A stretch of 64,000 bases of DNA, taken from assembly GCA_036383895.1 (NCBI GenBank), contig DASVNK010000033.1:35616-99615 (forward strand). Direction: 5' to 3'. The position numbers were made by a program, and so were the translations under genes. The notes beneath the pieces are model-generated. The model was not told the DNA's origin and did not search any database. It saw only the letters and a list, made by a program, of their open reading frames with translations. Shown in pieces: positions 25,028 through 34,437 of the stretch (position 1 is the first letter of the stretch; every line of letters begins with the position of its first letter). The stretch is from DASVNK01 sp036383895 (GTDB lineage: Bacteria > Verrucomicrobiota > Verrucomicrobiia > Limisphaerales > SXQI01).

Positions 25028-26581
25028 ATGAAAATTCAACGCGCGTTACTTTCCGTCTTCGACAAAACCGGCCTCGTCCCTTTTGCCAAGGTTCTGGCCG
25101 ATGCTGGTGTCGAACTGATCTCCACCGGCGGCACCGCGAAAGCCCTTCGCGAGGCGGGCCTCACCGTGAAAGATCTCAGCGAGCACACCGGCTTCCCCGA
25201 AATGCTCGACGGCCGCGTCAAGACACTCCACCCGCGCGTTCACGGCGGACTGCTCTACATCCGCGGCAACTCCAGCCACGAAGCCGCTGTCCAGCAGCAC
25301 AACATCCCGCCCATCGATCTCGTCGTCGTGAATCTCTATCCCTTCGAGCAAACCATCGCCAAACCGAACGTCACGCTCCACGAAGCGATCGAGAACATCG
25401 ACATCGGCGGCCCTTCGATGCTCCGCAGCGCCGCTAAAAATCACGACGCCGTCACTGTCATTGTCGATCCCGCCGATTACGAAGTCGTCTCGCGCGAAAT
25501 CAAATCCAGCGGAAACACCAGCCTGGAAACCCGCCGCCGCCTCGCCGCAAAAGTTTACGCCCGCACCTCCGCTTACGACGGCGCCATCGCCGCGCATCTT
25601 GCGAAGGAATTCGGCACTTCCGAAACCTCCGAAGAACTTCCTGCCGATCTCAACATCCGCGCCGCCAAAGCCCAGCCGCTCCGTTACGGCGAAAACCCGC
25701 ATCAAAAAGCCGCGCTCTACGGCAAGTTCAACGACTACTTCACGCAACTCCACGGCAAGGAGCTTTCCTACAACAACATTCTCGATCTTACTGCCGCTGC
25801 GCAATTGATCGGCGAATTCGAAGGCGACCGTCCCACGCTCGCCATCCTTAAACACACGAACCCGTGCGGAGTAGGGCAGGGGGACGCTCTCCGCGAAGCG
25901 TGGGACAACGCCTACGCCACCGACCAGCAAGCTCCCTTCGGCGGCATCATCGCCGTCAATCGCCCGCTCGATCTACCCTGCGCGGAAGCCATCTCCGAAA
26001 TTTTCAGCGAAGTCATCGTCGCGCCTGATTTCACGCCCGACGCTCTCGCCCTCCTGCAAAAGAAAAAAAATCTCCGCCTCCTCCGCATTCGTAAGAATCC
26101 CGCCAAGGCTCCCGGCTTCGACCTCCGCTCCGTCAGCGCCGAATCGTATCTCCTCCAGGAGCGCGACCTCAAAGTCACCACCGAATCTGATCTGAAAATC
26201 GTCAGCAAACGCCAACCCACTCCCGAAGAACTCCGCGGCATGCTCTTCGGTTGGCGTGTCGTCAAACACCTGAAATCAAACGCGATCGTCTATGTCGGTT
26301 CCGACCGCACCCTCGGCGTCGGTGCGGGCCAGATGAGCCGCGTCGATTCCAGCCGCATCGCGGTCTGGAAAGCCGGCGAAGCAAAGCTCTCCTTAAAGAG
26401 TAGTATCGTTTGCAGTGACGCCTTTTTCCCATTCCCCGACGGGCTCATCGCCGCCGCCGAAGCCGGCGCCACCGCCGCCATTCAGCCCGGCGGTTCCGTC
26501 CGCGACGCCGAAGTCATCGCCGCCGCCGACGAACGCAATATCGCCATGGCCTTCACCGGCGCTCGCCACTTCCGGCACTAG
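25028..26581 (+). CDS. purH: Bifunctional AICAR transformylase / IMP cyclohydrolase
   Basis: PurH does the last two steps of IMP synthesis. The 517-aa product has the N-terminal MGS-type cyclohydrolase domain (SVFDKTGLVPFAK, STGGTAKALREAG, GRVKTLHPRVHGGLL, DIGGPSMLRSAAKN) and the C-terminal transformylase with RYGENPHQKAALY, LKHTNPCGVG, GAGQMSRVDS and the end AFTGARHFRH. Length and motifs are normal. It contains one of four copies of an AGGGCAGGGG sequence (25873-25882). It ends at 26581, 48 nt before the A-tract that serves the convergent gene's terminator. Confidence 0.98.
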   Translation: MKIQRALLSVFDKTGLVPFAKVLADAGVELISTGGTAKALREAGLTVKDLSEHTGFPEMLDGRVKTLHPRVHGGLLYIRGNSSHEAAVQQHNIPPIDLVVVNLYPFEQTIAKPNVTLHEAIENIDIGGPSMLRSAAKNHDAVTVIVDPADYEVVSREIKSSGNTSLETRRRLAAKVYARTSAYDGAIAAHLAKEFGTSETSEELPADLNIRAAKAQPLRYGENPHQKAALYGKFNDYFTQLHGKELSYNNILDLTAAAQLIGEFEGDRPTLAILKHTNPCGVGQGDALREAWDNAYATDQQAPFGGIIAVNRPLDLPCAEAISEIFSEVIVAPDFTPDALALLQKKKNLRLLRIRKNPAKAPGFDLRSVSAESYLLQERDLKVTTESDLKIVSKRQPTPEELRGMLFGWRVVKHLKSNAIVYVGSDRTLGVGAGQMSRVDSSRIAVWKAGEAKLSLKSSIVCSDAFFPFPDGLIAAAEAGATAAIQPGGSVRDAEVIAAADERNIAMAFTGARHFRH

Positions 26582-26633
26582 AGCAATTGAAGGCGGACTC
26601 TTGAAGAGGAATTGGAGTTGGTGGGGATGATAT

Positions 26634-26664
26634 AAAAAAATGCGAGGTGAACTAAGTTCACCTC
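26634..26664 (-). terminator. Rho-independent terminator between purH and the His-rich peptide gene
   Basis: A perfect 9-bp stem GAGGTGAAC / GTTCACCTC with a TAA loop (26644-26664) is followed, on the minus strand, by a run of seven T. It best terminates the minus-strand gene 26694-26987. Confidence 0.85.
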
Positions 26665-26693
26665 CATAAACTAACTACTAACTAGCTAGCTTT

Positions 26694-26987
26694 TTAGTGC
26701 CGGTGACTATGCCGGCGATCGCAGCAAGGCTTCGGGCGATAACCCCAGGGTGGAGCGTGCCTGTGCGAGTAGTAACGCGGACGCTCACATTCCCGCACGA
26801 TATAGCGCGGAGCGTAATGTCCGTGACGTTCACCATGATATCCCGAATGTCCCCCATGCCCTCCGCGACCATAGCCTTTTCCGTGGTCATGCCTGTCGCC
26901 GACAGACACCTCAAACGAGACACCTGCGTTGGCTGTGGTTATACCGGCGGTTAAGATTAAGGCCGCGACGATTAGGAGCTTTTTCAT
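26694..26987 (-). CDS. Small secreted His/Gly-rich protein
   Basis: The 97-aa product has a clean signal peptide (MKKLLIVAALILTAGITTANA, about 1-21) and a mature part of about 76 residues very rich in His, Gly, Tyr and Arg (HDHGKGYGRGGHGGHSGYHG; end CCDRRHSHRH). Such sequences bind transition metals and may act in the periplasm or outside the cell, but no family was recognised. Paired cysteines near the end could form a disulfide or metal site. It is a single gene with its own terminator; its promoter should lie in 26988-27127. Confidence 0.75.
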   Translation of the reverse strand: MKKLLIVAALILTAGITTANAGVSFEVSVGDRHDHGKGYGRGGHGGHSGYHGERHGHYAPRYIVRECERPRYYSHRHAPPWGYRPKPCCDRRHSHRH

Positions 26988-27127
26988 ATCTGCCTTCTTC
27001 TATTTAGCGATCTGTTCTCATCGCTGTCACAATAGACGAACGCTCCTAACGTAAATTCAAAGCGAACGGATGCTCGTTAAACGCAAGCACTTCGAAAACC
27101 GAGGTTAGCGCTTCGGTTCGAACGGTG

Positions 27128-28975
27128 CTATTCAATCACTCGGAAGAATCGCTGCGGTCCAGGAAAATCTTCGATGATATACGGAGACGCAGCCGAAGGC
27201 ACACTTTCGTACGGCCCGGCGACATTGGTCGAACTCTGCAAAACTCCCGTCCCTTGCCACGTCAGAACTAATTCTCCTGGCGTCGTGGTGTGAAAAACCC
27301 GTTGCGTCAGCACCGGAACGACCTCGCCCGTCTCCAGCATCTCCGCGCGATAAACTCCGCTAGGCAATCCAACTGGATCCATAAACTGAACCTGCGCTAA
27401 TTGTTCCGCGCTCAACCCGTTCCGATTATTTCCAAACCGCACCTGATCAGCACCGCCTCCATGAGTTGAACCACCCCACATCAGAATTGTTAAAAGCGCA
27501 GACGTATTCCACTGTTCTCCATTGCTCCGCGCGAAACTAATCTTCGCCTTCCCGTCCTCCAGATTAATCGTGGCGTTACTGACCACCGTCAATTTTCCAA
27601 ATTGCTCGACCGCATCACCAATGCGCAGCGTTCCTGTCATTCGGAATGTTCCCGCGTTATCAATCCGTCCCGTCGCCGTCGAACTTCCGATGATCCAGTC
27701 TGCACCAAGTTCAATATCCTTTGCGGAGATTGTCCCGCTGGTGAACTGGTACCGGGCGGGACGCGCGTTCAATCCGTTATAAACTCCTGGATAATACCCT
27801 CGGAATTTAAAAAGGTTTGTGACGACCAACGCTCCACCGGTCTGCGTAATGTTCAGAACGCCGCTCTCGACCACGAAATTCGAGCTCGCAACCACTCCGC
27901 CGGAAATCTGGAAGCGCGACTGATAATCCGCGTCTCCAGCGTAAACAATGTTCTCGCGGAATTGAATTTGTCCGCTGCTTTCAAATGAACAGAAGCCGAA
28001 ACTACTGTCGAACTCGAGCGAGCCTGCGGAGAGCACCGCGTCATTTTTAACGCGGTACGATGCAGTAATATCCTGCGGCGGATAATATCGGGCGCTTCCG
28101 GTCAATCGGATCGCGTTGGTCACAACTTGAACGCCGCCATTCTGTTCAAAGAACGCGCCACTCATCCCTGCTCCGACGCTACTCGTTCCAAGTTTTAAAA
28201 GTCCGCGATTCAGAACATATCCCACCTCTCCCCATGTCGGCCTGCCAACACTGAGTAAACTCGCTACATTCGTGCCGCCGTTCTGGAAAAACCCGCTGCT
28301 GTCATTCAGTGATATTCCCTCGGCCACGACAAGCTCCCCGCCATGAAGTTCATAGCTGCTCGCTCCGACCACTCGCAGCGTGTTTAAGAGCCTCGCCGTT
28401 CCACCGTACTGCCGGAATATTCCCGAAGACGGCAGTTCTGTGTGTGCAGCTTCAAACAAACCATTCGTTAATGCATACGAACCGCCTGATGCGATCACCG
28501 TCGCCCGTTTTATTGAAACTACACCGCCATCTTGCCCCGCCCAACCGCCGATCAGTCGCAGATATCCGTCCACTGTTATGTCTGAGTCGAGGTTTATTAC
28601 GCGCGCCCCACGTTCCACTTCCAATCCCATCCAACGATTCGTTCCAACATCAATTCGCAGCGCACCCGCCGTTCCTACTCGATCCAATTTCAACGTATTC
28701 GAATTGGTGAGAACCAGATTGTGAATCGACAATGACGTCGGGAACTGCCGCGCCGTTGCCGCATCGATTACAACCGTCTTCTCATTTACACTCTCGATGC
28801 TCACCGCCTGCGTGGCGTCCGGCAATCGTCCCAGCGACCACGCAGACACTTCTTCCCATTTTCCTCCCGACCCTTTCGTCCAGGAGTTAGTGGTTATTTC
28901 CTCCTGACCCAGAACGCGCCACTTCGGAGCGACCAAGAACAGCCCAATGCAGCAGCAAACCCGCAAGTATTTCAT
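27128..28975 (-). CDS. Large secreted beta-helix-like surface protein with verrucomicrobial C-terminal tail
   Basis: The 615-aa product starts with a signal peptide (YLRVCCCIGLFLVAP) and is composed of repeated short strands with Gly/Asn/Thr turns (for example GGVVSIKRATVIASGGSYAL, GGTARLLNTLRVVGASSYEL), as expected for a parallel beta-helix or autotransporter-type passenger. The last ~45 residues (ELVLTWQGTGVLQSSTNVAG to QRFFRVIE) are a tail seen on many extracellular verrucomicrobial proteins, probably a sorting or stalk module. No catalytic residues are recognised. It is divergent from nnr across a 626-bp gap. Confidence 0.75.
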   Translation of the reverse strand: MKYLRVCCCIGLFLVAPKWRVLGQEEITTNSWTKGSGGKWEEVSAWSLGRLPDATQAVSIESVNEKTVVIDAATARQFPTSLSIHNLVLTNSNTLKLDRVGTAGALRIDVGTNRWMGLEVERGARVINLDSDITVDGYLRLIGGWAGQDGGVVSIKRATVIASGGSYALTNGLFEAAHTELPSSGIFRQYGGTARLLNTLRVVGASSYELHGGELVVAEGISLNDSSGFFQNGGTNVASLLSVGRPTWGEVGYVLNRGLLKLGTSSVGAGMSGAFFEQNGGVQVVTNAIRLTGSARYYPPQDITASYRVKNDAVLSAGSLEFDSSFGFCSFESSGQIQFRENIVYAGDADYQSRFQISGGVVASSNFVVESGVLNITQTGGALVVTNLFKFRGYYPGVYNGLNARPARYQFTSGTISAKDIELGADWIIGSSTATGRIDNAGTFRMTGTLRIGDAVEQFGKLTVVSNATINLEDGKAKISFARSNGEQWNTSALLTILMWGGSTHGGGADQVRFGNNRNGLSAEQLAQVQFMDPVGLPSGVYRAEMLETGEVVPVLTQRVFHTTTPGELVLTWQGTGVLQSSTNVAGPYESVPSAASPYIIEDFPGPQRFFRVIE

Positions 28976-29601
28976 GTGAACTCAATCCATGTTCTCCAAT
29001 TTCTTACGCCGATTGCGAATCAGGTAAGTGCTCATCATGAATTAGAGGATTGTATCCTTTCCCGCTTGCTTCAGAATGCTGTTCTGCTACCCTCAAAACC
29101 GTTGGCCCTCGGGTCAGCGCGTGTGAAAAGTCCTCCGCCAGTCGGGTGACCGGTCAGGAGCGTTTTTCACCCCCGCTACAAATCGAGCGCTGCTTCACGT
29201 ACCGAAGCGGCCGGTTCCCGAGCGCCACCGAATGCTCTATGAAGCCGAACCGAAGTTGCGTTTTGTCCTCGCGGAAGGGATCGCGAACGCCGCTGTTGTG
29301 CAGCCTGCGCAGCGGCTATTTCCGGTTGGGAGTCTACATTTTATCCCCGGGTCGTAAGTACTTCATTTCCCGCGCCGTGCGTATTTTTCCCGCGCACTCG
29401 GAGACTTTTAGTTTTTCACTTGTGCGCTTACCGCTACCGTTCTTCTTCCGGGAAAGGTGCATCAACTTACGTGCGGTATGCACATTCAGATCATTCCGTT
29501 GCCCAAATACTTACAAATTTTTCATTCGTCGTAACGGTTCGGACAACGACGCTACTCCTCACGATTTGCCCTGCAACGCCCTTCCACGCTATCATCACCC
29601 C
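28976..29601. other. Long gap between divergent genes with a stable hairpin; possible untranslated leader or small RNA
   Basis: The plus frame is open from 29050 but its composition does not look coding, and nnr has a good start at 29602. A stem-loop at 29123-29170 pairs GTGAAAA/TTTTCAC, TCCT/AGGA, CCG/CGG and GTC/GAC. No rRNA-, tRNA-, RNase P-, SRP- or tmRNA-type signature was found. It must carry the promoters of both divergent genes. Confidence 0.45.
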
Positions 29602-31026
29602 ATGCCGGTGCCGGTCTTGTCGGTCGCGCAGATGCGCCAGTGGGAGGAAGCGTCCTGGGATGCCGGCCGCTCTCAATCTGAAGTCATCAACAATGCTGGG
29701 GAGGAGGTCGCCCGCGTAGCCCTCCGCATGTCCCGCGAAGAGGACCGTATCCTGATCCTCGCCGGAAAGGGCAACAACGGCGAAGACGCTCGTTGCGCCC
29801 AGCCCCATCTCCTCGGCCGCCGTGTAAAACTCCTGAACGTCCACGATCCAGCCCGCATCCTTCCCGAACTCACCTCCCTCCTGGAGAAACGCCCGTCCCT
29901 CGTCATCGATGGTCTTTTCGGAATCGGCTTGAGCCGCACGCTGGACGAAAAATGGGTCGAACTAATCGAACTCGTAAACCAAACCGGGATTCCAGTTCTC
30001 TCAGTTGATGTTCCTTCCGGCCTCAACGCGGAGACGGGCGAACCCCAACCCATCGCGATCACCGCGGCCGCCACGGTGACGATGGCAGCCCCAAAAACCG
30101 GCGTGGTTCAACCGTCGAGCTACCCGTTCGTGGGTAAACTCGAAGTCGCTCCCGAGATCGGTCTAATCAAATGCCCCCACGCGGCCGAACTTCAATGGAC
30201 CGTTGGATCCGACTTCGAAGGCTTTCCTCCGCTGCGCCGCATCGACGGCCACAAAGGAACTTTCGGCCATGTGGCCATCGTCGCCGGAAGCGAAGGTTAT
30301 CACGGCGCTGCAGTTCTCTCGTCCCGCGGCGCTTTGCGCGCGCGCCCCGGGTTGGTCACCATTTTTTGCGATCGCTCCGTTTACATTCCTGTCGCCAGCC
30401 AATGCCAGGCCGCAATGGTCCACTCTTTCACCGGTCCTGTTCTTCCCGAAAGTTGCACCGCGCTCGTCATCGGCCCTGGTCTCGCTAACCCACAACTCGA
30501 CGATCACTGGAAAGAGTTCGCGGACGAACAATGGCACTCCTTCCCCATGCCAGTCATTGTCGACGCCTCCGCGCTCGACTGGATCAAGCCCGGCCCCACG
30601 CCGCTTAACTCGCGCCGAGTCCTCACGCCGCATCCCGGCGAAGCCGCGCGCTTACTCGGCACGAAGCCTAGCGTCATCCAGGAAAACCGCTTCGCAGCTT
30701 TGCGCGAGATTTCCGCCAAATATGGTAACTGCTGGGTCGTCCTCAAGGGCCACCAAACCTTGATCGGCCGCAACAACGGCGAAATCTTCATCAACTCCAG
30801 CGGCGATCCCTTCCTCGCTCAGGGCGGCAGCGGCGATGTCCTCGCCGGCTTCCTCGGCGGCCTTCTCGCCCAATCCAAGCTCCAGGCCAACCCGCTCAAA
30901 ACAATCCGTTACGCCGTCTGGGCTCACGGCCACGCCGCCGAACATCTCACCGCCACCGGCCGCACCTGGACCGTCGAAGACCTCCTCACCCGCATCGGCG
31001 ACATCGAAAATTTCAGTCCGGATTAA
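29602..31026 (+). CDS. nnr: Bifunctional NAD(P)H-hydrate epimerase / ADP-dependent dehydratase
   Basis: Nnr repairs hydrated NAD(P)H: the N-terminal YjeF_N domain epimerises the hydrate, the C-terminal carbohydrate-kinase-like domain dehydrates it with ADP. The 474-aa product starts at ATG 29602 (MPVPVLSVAQMRQWEEA, typical). Seen are the GKGNNGEDARCAQ loop (the family has GNNGGDG; the second Gly is changed here), FGIGLSR, VDVPSGLNAETG in the N domain, and GSEGYHGAAVLS, LTPHPGEAARLLG and QGGSGDVLAGFLGGLL in the C domain. Its 3' end overlaps the convergent acyltransferase gene by 14 bp. Confidence 0.94.
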   Translation: MPVPVLSVAQMRQWEEASWDAGRSQSEVINNAGEEVARVALRMSREEDRILILAGKGNNGEDARCAQPHLLGRRVKLLNVHDPARILPELTSLLEKRPSLVIDGLFGIGLSRTLDEKWVELIELVNQTGIPVLSVDVPSGLNAETGEPQPIAITAAATVTMAAPKTGVVQPSSYPFVGKLEVAPEIGLIKCPHAAELQWTVGSDFEGFPPLRRIDGHKGTFGHVAIVAGSEGYHGAAVLSSRGALRARPGLVTIFCDRSVYIPVASQCQAAMVHSFTGPVLPESCTALVIGPGLANPQLDDHWKEFADEQWHSFPMPVIVDASALDWIKPGPTPLNSRRVLTPHPGEAARLLGTKPSVIQENRFAALREISAKYGNCWVVLKGHQTLIGRNNGEIFINSSGDPFLAQGGSGDVLAGFLGGLLAQSKLQANPLKTIRYAVWAHGHAAEHLTATGRTWTVEDLLTRIGDIENFSPD

Positions 31027-31723
31027 GCCGCCTCATCTCTGCCGCCAGCCGCCCGCGAATCGCGTTCAGCTCCTCCTCACTCGCCCGCCGCGGCACGCGA
31101 ATCGGTGGACCAAATTGGAGCTCGCACCGCGCGAAAGGGAGGGGAATCTGAAAGTTGTCCCAGCTTTTCAGTTTCTTCTTCGCCGAGATAATCGCGCCCG
31201 CCGGCACAATCGGCGCTCCCGAAAGCTGCGCCAGCGAAATGATGCCCGGCTGAATGGAGTACTTAGGTCCCCGGGGCCCATCGGGAGTGATGGCCACATG
31301 GTATCCATCACGCAAAACGGAAACGAGTTCGATGAGCGCCTGCGCCCCGCGCCGACTCGACGACCCGCGAATCGGCGTGACACCAAAGTGCTCAAACGTC
31401 CGCGAGAGCAGTCCACCATCACGACTTGCGCTGATCAGCGCCGCAAGCCCCGCTTCGCCGCGCCGCTTTCGCACGATCGACCAAAACGTCATCGCCGTCG
31501 CCAGCCGGTTATGCCAGAGCGCGAAGATAATCGGACCGGTCGCACTCGGTTCCAACAGTCCGCTCTGATCTGTGAACCTGATCCGCCAGGTCTTGGAAAG
31601 CGAACTGCCCAATGACCAAAGCGCAAACGCCGCCATCTGCCCATGCCACTTCGGTCGCTGCGGCACAACCACACCGCTCTTGCGCGCCGGACGCTTAGCA
31701 ATCTGAACCGCTGGATCGCTCAC
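31013..31723 (-). CDS. DUF374 / lysophospholipid acyltransferase family protein
   Basis: The 236-aa product has the acyltransferase core: IIFALWHNRL (the HxxxxD/N-type block of DUF374), ISASRDGGLL, GSSSRRGAQAL, AITPDGPRGPKY and the substrate-pocket PIVPAG. Such enzymes acylate a lipid A- or glycerolipid-like acceptor at the inner membrane; the exact acceptor is not clear. The start is a GTG at 31723 that overlaps the stop of the DUF5069 gene (GTGA), so the two are translated together. Confidence 0.85.
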   Translation of the reverse strand: MSDPAVQIAKRPARKSGVVVPQRPKWHGQMAAFALWSLGSSLSKTWRIRFTDQSGLLEPSATGPIIFALWHNRLATAMTFWSIVRKRRGEAGLAALISASRDGGLLSRTFEHFGVTPIRGSSSRRGAQALIELVSVLRDGYHVAITPDGPRGPKYSIQPGIISLAQLSGAPIVPAGAIISAKKKLKSWDNFQIPLPFARCELQFGPPIRVPRRASEEELNAIRGRLAAEMRRLNPD

Positions 31724-32253
31724 GCGCTGAGCTGTGCGCGCCGCTGTTTCACGTAATCCACAATGCGCCGATTATCATCCCCGTACATCCAAACCATCCG
31801 TAAAAACTCCGCCAGTTCCACATTCATCTCCCGTAAGAACGGACGATCGCCACCGCATCCATACATCAAATCCGGCGGCATCTCCCCCCGCAATTTCGCC
31901 CGCGCCTTCTCAATCAACCGCGGCAACCACTCAATCCCATCCACCTTGTCTTTCTTAGCCGGAAGCTTGTCCATATCGATCTGCTTGTTCGAAGTAACAC
32001 CATTCTGAACCAGCCGGAAGTAATCACGCCGAACACCCGTCGTCAGCAGCACTGTTTCGTACGCCGGTTCGCCATAGCGCGCGAGATCGTCAATGAAATC
32101 GAACAGCTCCTGTGCCGAACAACCAATCGATGCGAGGAACTCCAACTCCTGTTTGCTGAAGAGTTTCTGAGGCGTTCGTTCACCACTCTCGTAGCGCTTC
32201 GTCCCTGCGTCGTACACTTTGCGGAACTCGATTGGCCAATCGTATTCGCTCAT
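31720..32253 (-). CDS. DUF5069 domain protein
   Basis: The 177-aa product starts at ATG 32253. An N-terminal part (WPIEFRKVYDAGTKRYESGERTPQKLFSKQE) leads into a C-terminal DUF5069-like domain with EWLPRLIEKARAKLRG, MYGCGGDRPFLREM and FLRMVWMYGDDNRRIVDYV. The family is frequent in Verrucomicrobia and has no assigned function. It is the first gene of a two-gene unit with the DUF374 acyltransferase. Upstream (32254-32467) no gene is seen; a GTTAC-N5-GTAAC palindrome lies at 32386-32400. Confidence 0.75.
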   Translation of the reverse strand: MSEYDWPIEFRKVYDAGTKRYESGERTPQKLFSKQELEFLASIGCSAQELFDFIDDLARYGEPAYETVLLTTGVRRDYFRLVQNGVTSNKQIDMDKLPAKKDKVDGIEWLPRLIEKARAKLRGEMPPDLMYGCGGDRPFLREMNVELAEFLRMVWMYGDDNRRIVDYVKQRRAQLSA

Positions 32254-32467
32254 GCCTCTTACTTAAACCGCGCCTGCGGAGTTGTCACCGAAACTCTCGG
32301 ACCATCCACTTTCGCAGCATTCGTTCAGGGAAAACGCTAATTGCTGAAGTGAACTATCCGGCTGAGTTTCGTCCCAATGACAGATGTTACCCTGCGTAAC
32401 GTCAGTCGGGTGAAGGCGGCTCGCGTTAATCCATATCCCACCAAAATGCTGCCTTCACTCCTCAATT

Positions 32468-33109
32468 TTATACGATCTGGCGGGACGGCGGCGCTTTCAC
32501 AAAGCTCGCCGCCCGCAGGTAGATCGGCTCCAATTCTTCAGCAGGGCAGGGGATCCCACGCTCGATCAGACGCACCAACTCTCCTGCGGTCGGATTCAAA
32601 TCCTTACCTCCAGAAGCCATCTTGGAAGCTTCTGGACCCACCAGCTTCTCTGCGTTCGCGAGTTCACGCGCGGCAACGATCTCTAATTCAGAAGCTTGTT
32701 CAAATCTCTGCTCAGTGAGCCGGAACTTCTGGTGATAAACATCCCCGCGTTGCGCGTCGACAATGAAGGAAAGTTCTCCGCGCATACCTTCCGCGTGTGC
32801 GGTAGCCGCCAGACAAAGCATGCTGCTGATTCCAACAGTCTGAACGCTGCGTCCCAGCTGCCACCCTTGCGCCAAGGCTATCGCGGAGCGAATGCCGGTG
32901 TAAGACCCGGGTCCAAGCCCAACGACGAGGTGAGTGAGGGCAGCAGATGCCACGTCGGCTTCGCTTAAAGCACGGTCAATCAAAGCGAGGCCAGTGACGT
33001 CACGGGACGATTCTCGGGCGATGCGCAGAACCTGCAGATTCGCGCCATCTGAATGAGCAATGGCAACGGATCGTTCATTCGCGGAAAACTCAAGCGCGAG
33101 AATCTTCAT
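32468..33109 (-). CDS. tsaB: tRNA threonylcarbamoyladenosine (t6A) protein TsaB
   Basis: TsaB is the non-catalytic partner of TsaD in making t6A at position 37 of ANN-decoding tRNAs. The 213-aa product has the ASKHA ATPase-like N-terminal fold with ILALEFSANERSVAI, the GLGPGSYTGIRSAIALAQG motif that defines the family, and VDAQRGDVYHQ. Its start overlaps the tsaE stop by 20 bp, so tsaE and tsaB are co-translated. It includes one of four AGGGCAGGGG sequences. Confidence 0.93.
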   Translation of the reverse strand: MKILALEFSANERSVAIAHSDGANLQVLRIARESSRDVTGLALIDRALSEADVASAALTHLVVGLGPGSYTGIRSAIALAQGWQLGRSVQTVGISSMLCLAATAHAEGMRGELSFIVDAQRGDVYHQKFRLTEQRFEQASELEIVAARELANAEKLVGPEASKMASGGKDLNPTAGELVRLIERGIPCPAEELEPIYLRAASFVKAPPSRQIV

Positions 33110-33524
33110 AAGTCAGCTTGCGCTCGTTTTCTCCTGTCGACTCGAAACGAATAATCGTGTGGCGACCGTCGACAGGGATGTTGCCACGTGCGCGATCGAA
33201 CCATTCCACAAGTGTGACTGCGTGTTTAGGATTGAAGTATTGTTCGAGCCCGGCGGCAATGATTTGTTCGACGGTTTCTAATCGATACAGATCCAGGTGG
33301 AAGCATGGCACGCGGCCGCTGCGATACTCGTTTACCAGCGTGAACGTCGGGGAGTGGATGCGCTCCGATACACCCAGGCCTGCGGCGAATCCTTTCACAA
33401 AGTGTGTTTTCCCGGCGCCGAGATCGCCAATCAAACCGATCACCAGGCCAGGTTCTGCTTTGGCGCCGAAATCGAAGGCAAGTTGGAACGTTTCCTCAGG
33501 ACTTTTGGAAATGTGTGTAACCAT
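33090..33524 (-). CDS. tsaE: t6A biosynthesis ATPase TsaE
   Basis: TsaE is the ATPase that energises the TsaBD complex. The start at ATG 33524 (MVTHISKSPEETFQL) gives the normal 144 aa; the longer frame to 33710 is an overlap with thiL. The Walker A motif GDLGAGKTHFVKG is near residue 30, with the following SPTFTLVNEY and the DLYRLE (Walker B-like) and VEWFDRA segments of the family. It overlaps thiL by 29 bp upstream and tsaB by 20 bp downstream, an unusually compact arrangement. Confidence 0.93.
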   Translation of the reverse strand: MVTHISKSPEETFQLAFDFGAKAEPGLVIGLIGDLGAGKTHFVKGFAAGLGVSERIHSPTFTLVNEYRSGRVPCFHLDLYRLETVEQIIAAGLEQYFNPKHAVTLVEWFDRARGNIPVDGRHTIIRFESTGENERKLTYEDSRA

Positions 33525-34434
33525 GCGGGGGGAGTTCGCGAACGCCAAGCTTATCGCGCAGCCGCAGGCCGGGTTGCGCGGTGATTTTGCCGATGCAGGT
33601 GATTTTCGTATTCGGGAAATTCTCCTTCCAGCCATCAATGACTGCGACTGCGTTCTTCGAAGGAACCGTGAAAAGGAGTTCATAATCTTCGCCATCGGTG
33701 AGAGCGGCAAGCACGGGCGGTTTTGCCGAGGATTCGTTTTTGGCCTTTAGTTTGGCGTCGCGAGTGACTGGAATGGATTCAGAAAAAAGGTCCGCGCCGA
33801 CTTTGCTGGCGTTGAGGATGTGACGCAGATCCCCCGCCAGGCCGTCGCTGAGATCCATCATGGCGTGAACGGTGAAGTTCTCAGCGAGGTATTGTGCTTC
33901 TTTGAGGCGCGGCTCGAAATCGAGATGTTTTCCAGAGATAGAACCGCCAAGTTCACCGGAAACGAAAATGGCATCGCCGAGCTTTGCGCCAGCGCGAGTA
34001 ATGATGCGATTTCGGGGAACAGTTCCAATCACAGTGACGGAAACGAACATTGGTCCGTCTGTCCGTGTTGTTTCGCCACCGGAGACGCTCATTTGGTAAT
34101 CGCGGGCGAGTTCGTTCAGGCCGTTATAAAATGCCAGAACGTACTCAGCATCGAAATCCTTCGGCAGACCGAGAGTAACTAAACAGGAGATTGGCTTTCC
34201 GGCAGCGGCGGCAATATCACTCAAGGCGCGGGCGAGCGCTTTGCGACCGACTTTTTCGGAGGGAGTGTCCAAGGTAAAATGGACATTCGCGACAACAGCG
34301 TCGGTTTTGAAAAGGACGAGTTCGTGCTTGAGGCCGAGGTCCAGCACTGCGCAATCGTCTCCGGCGCCGCGCACGACTTGTTCGTTCGTGGGCAGAGTTT
34401 CGGCAATGCGGGCGATGAGCTCGAATTCGTTCAC
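33496..34434 (-). CDS. thiL: Thiamine-monophosphate kinase
   Basis: ThiL phosphorylates thiamine monophosphate to the active cofactor TPP. The 312-aa product shows the PurM-like motifs: GAGDDCAVLDLG (near residue 22), FKTDAVVANVHF, GRKALARALSDIAA and the SGGETTRTDG loop, MMDLSDGLAGDL, and TDGEDYELLFTV near the end. It is the second gene after the CPBP protease in a tight minus-strand run. Confidence 0.96.
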   Translation of the reverse strand: MNEFELIARIAETLPTNEQVVRGAGDDCAVLDLGLKHELVLFKTDAVVANVHFTLDTPSEKVGRKALARALSDIAAAAGKPISCLVTLGLPKDFDAEYVLAFYNGLNELARDYQMSVSGGETTRTDGPMFVSVTVIGTVPRNRIITRAGAKLGDAIFVSGELGGSISGKHLDFEPRLKEAQYLAENFTVHAMMDLSDGLAGDLRHILNASKVGADLFSESIPVTRDAKLKAKNESSAKPPVLAALTDGEDYELLFTVPSKNAVAVIDGWKENFPNTKITCIGKITAQPGLRLRDKLGVRELPPHGYTHFQKS

Positions 34435-34437
34435 TGT

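Noticed and set aside
29050..29601. Open frame extending nnr upstream by 184 residues
   Set aside because: Composition is not protein-like and the family start is at 29602.
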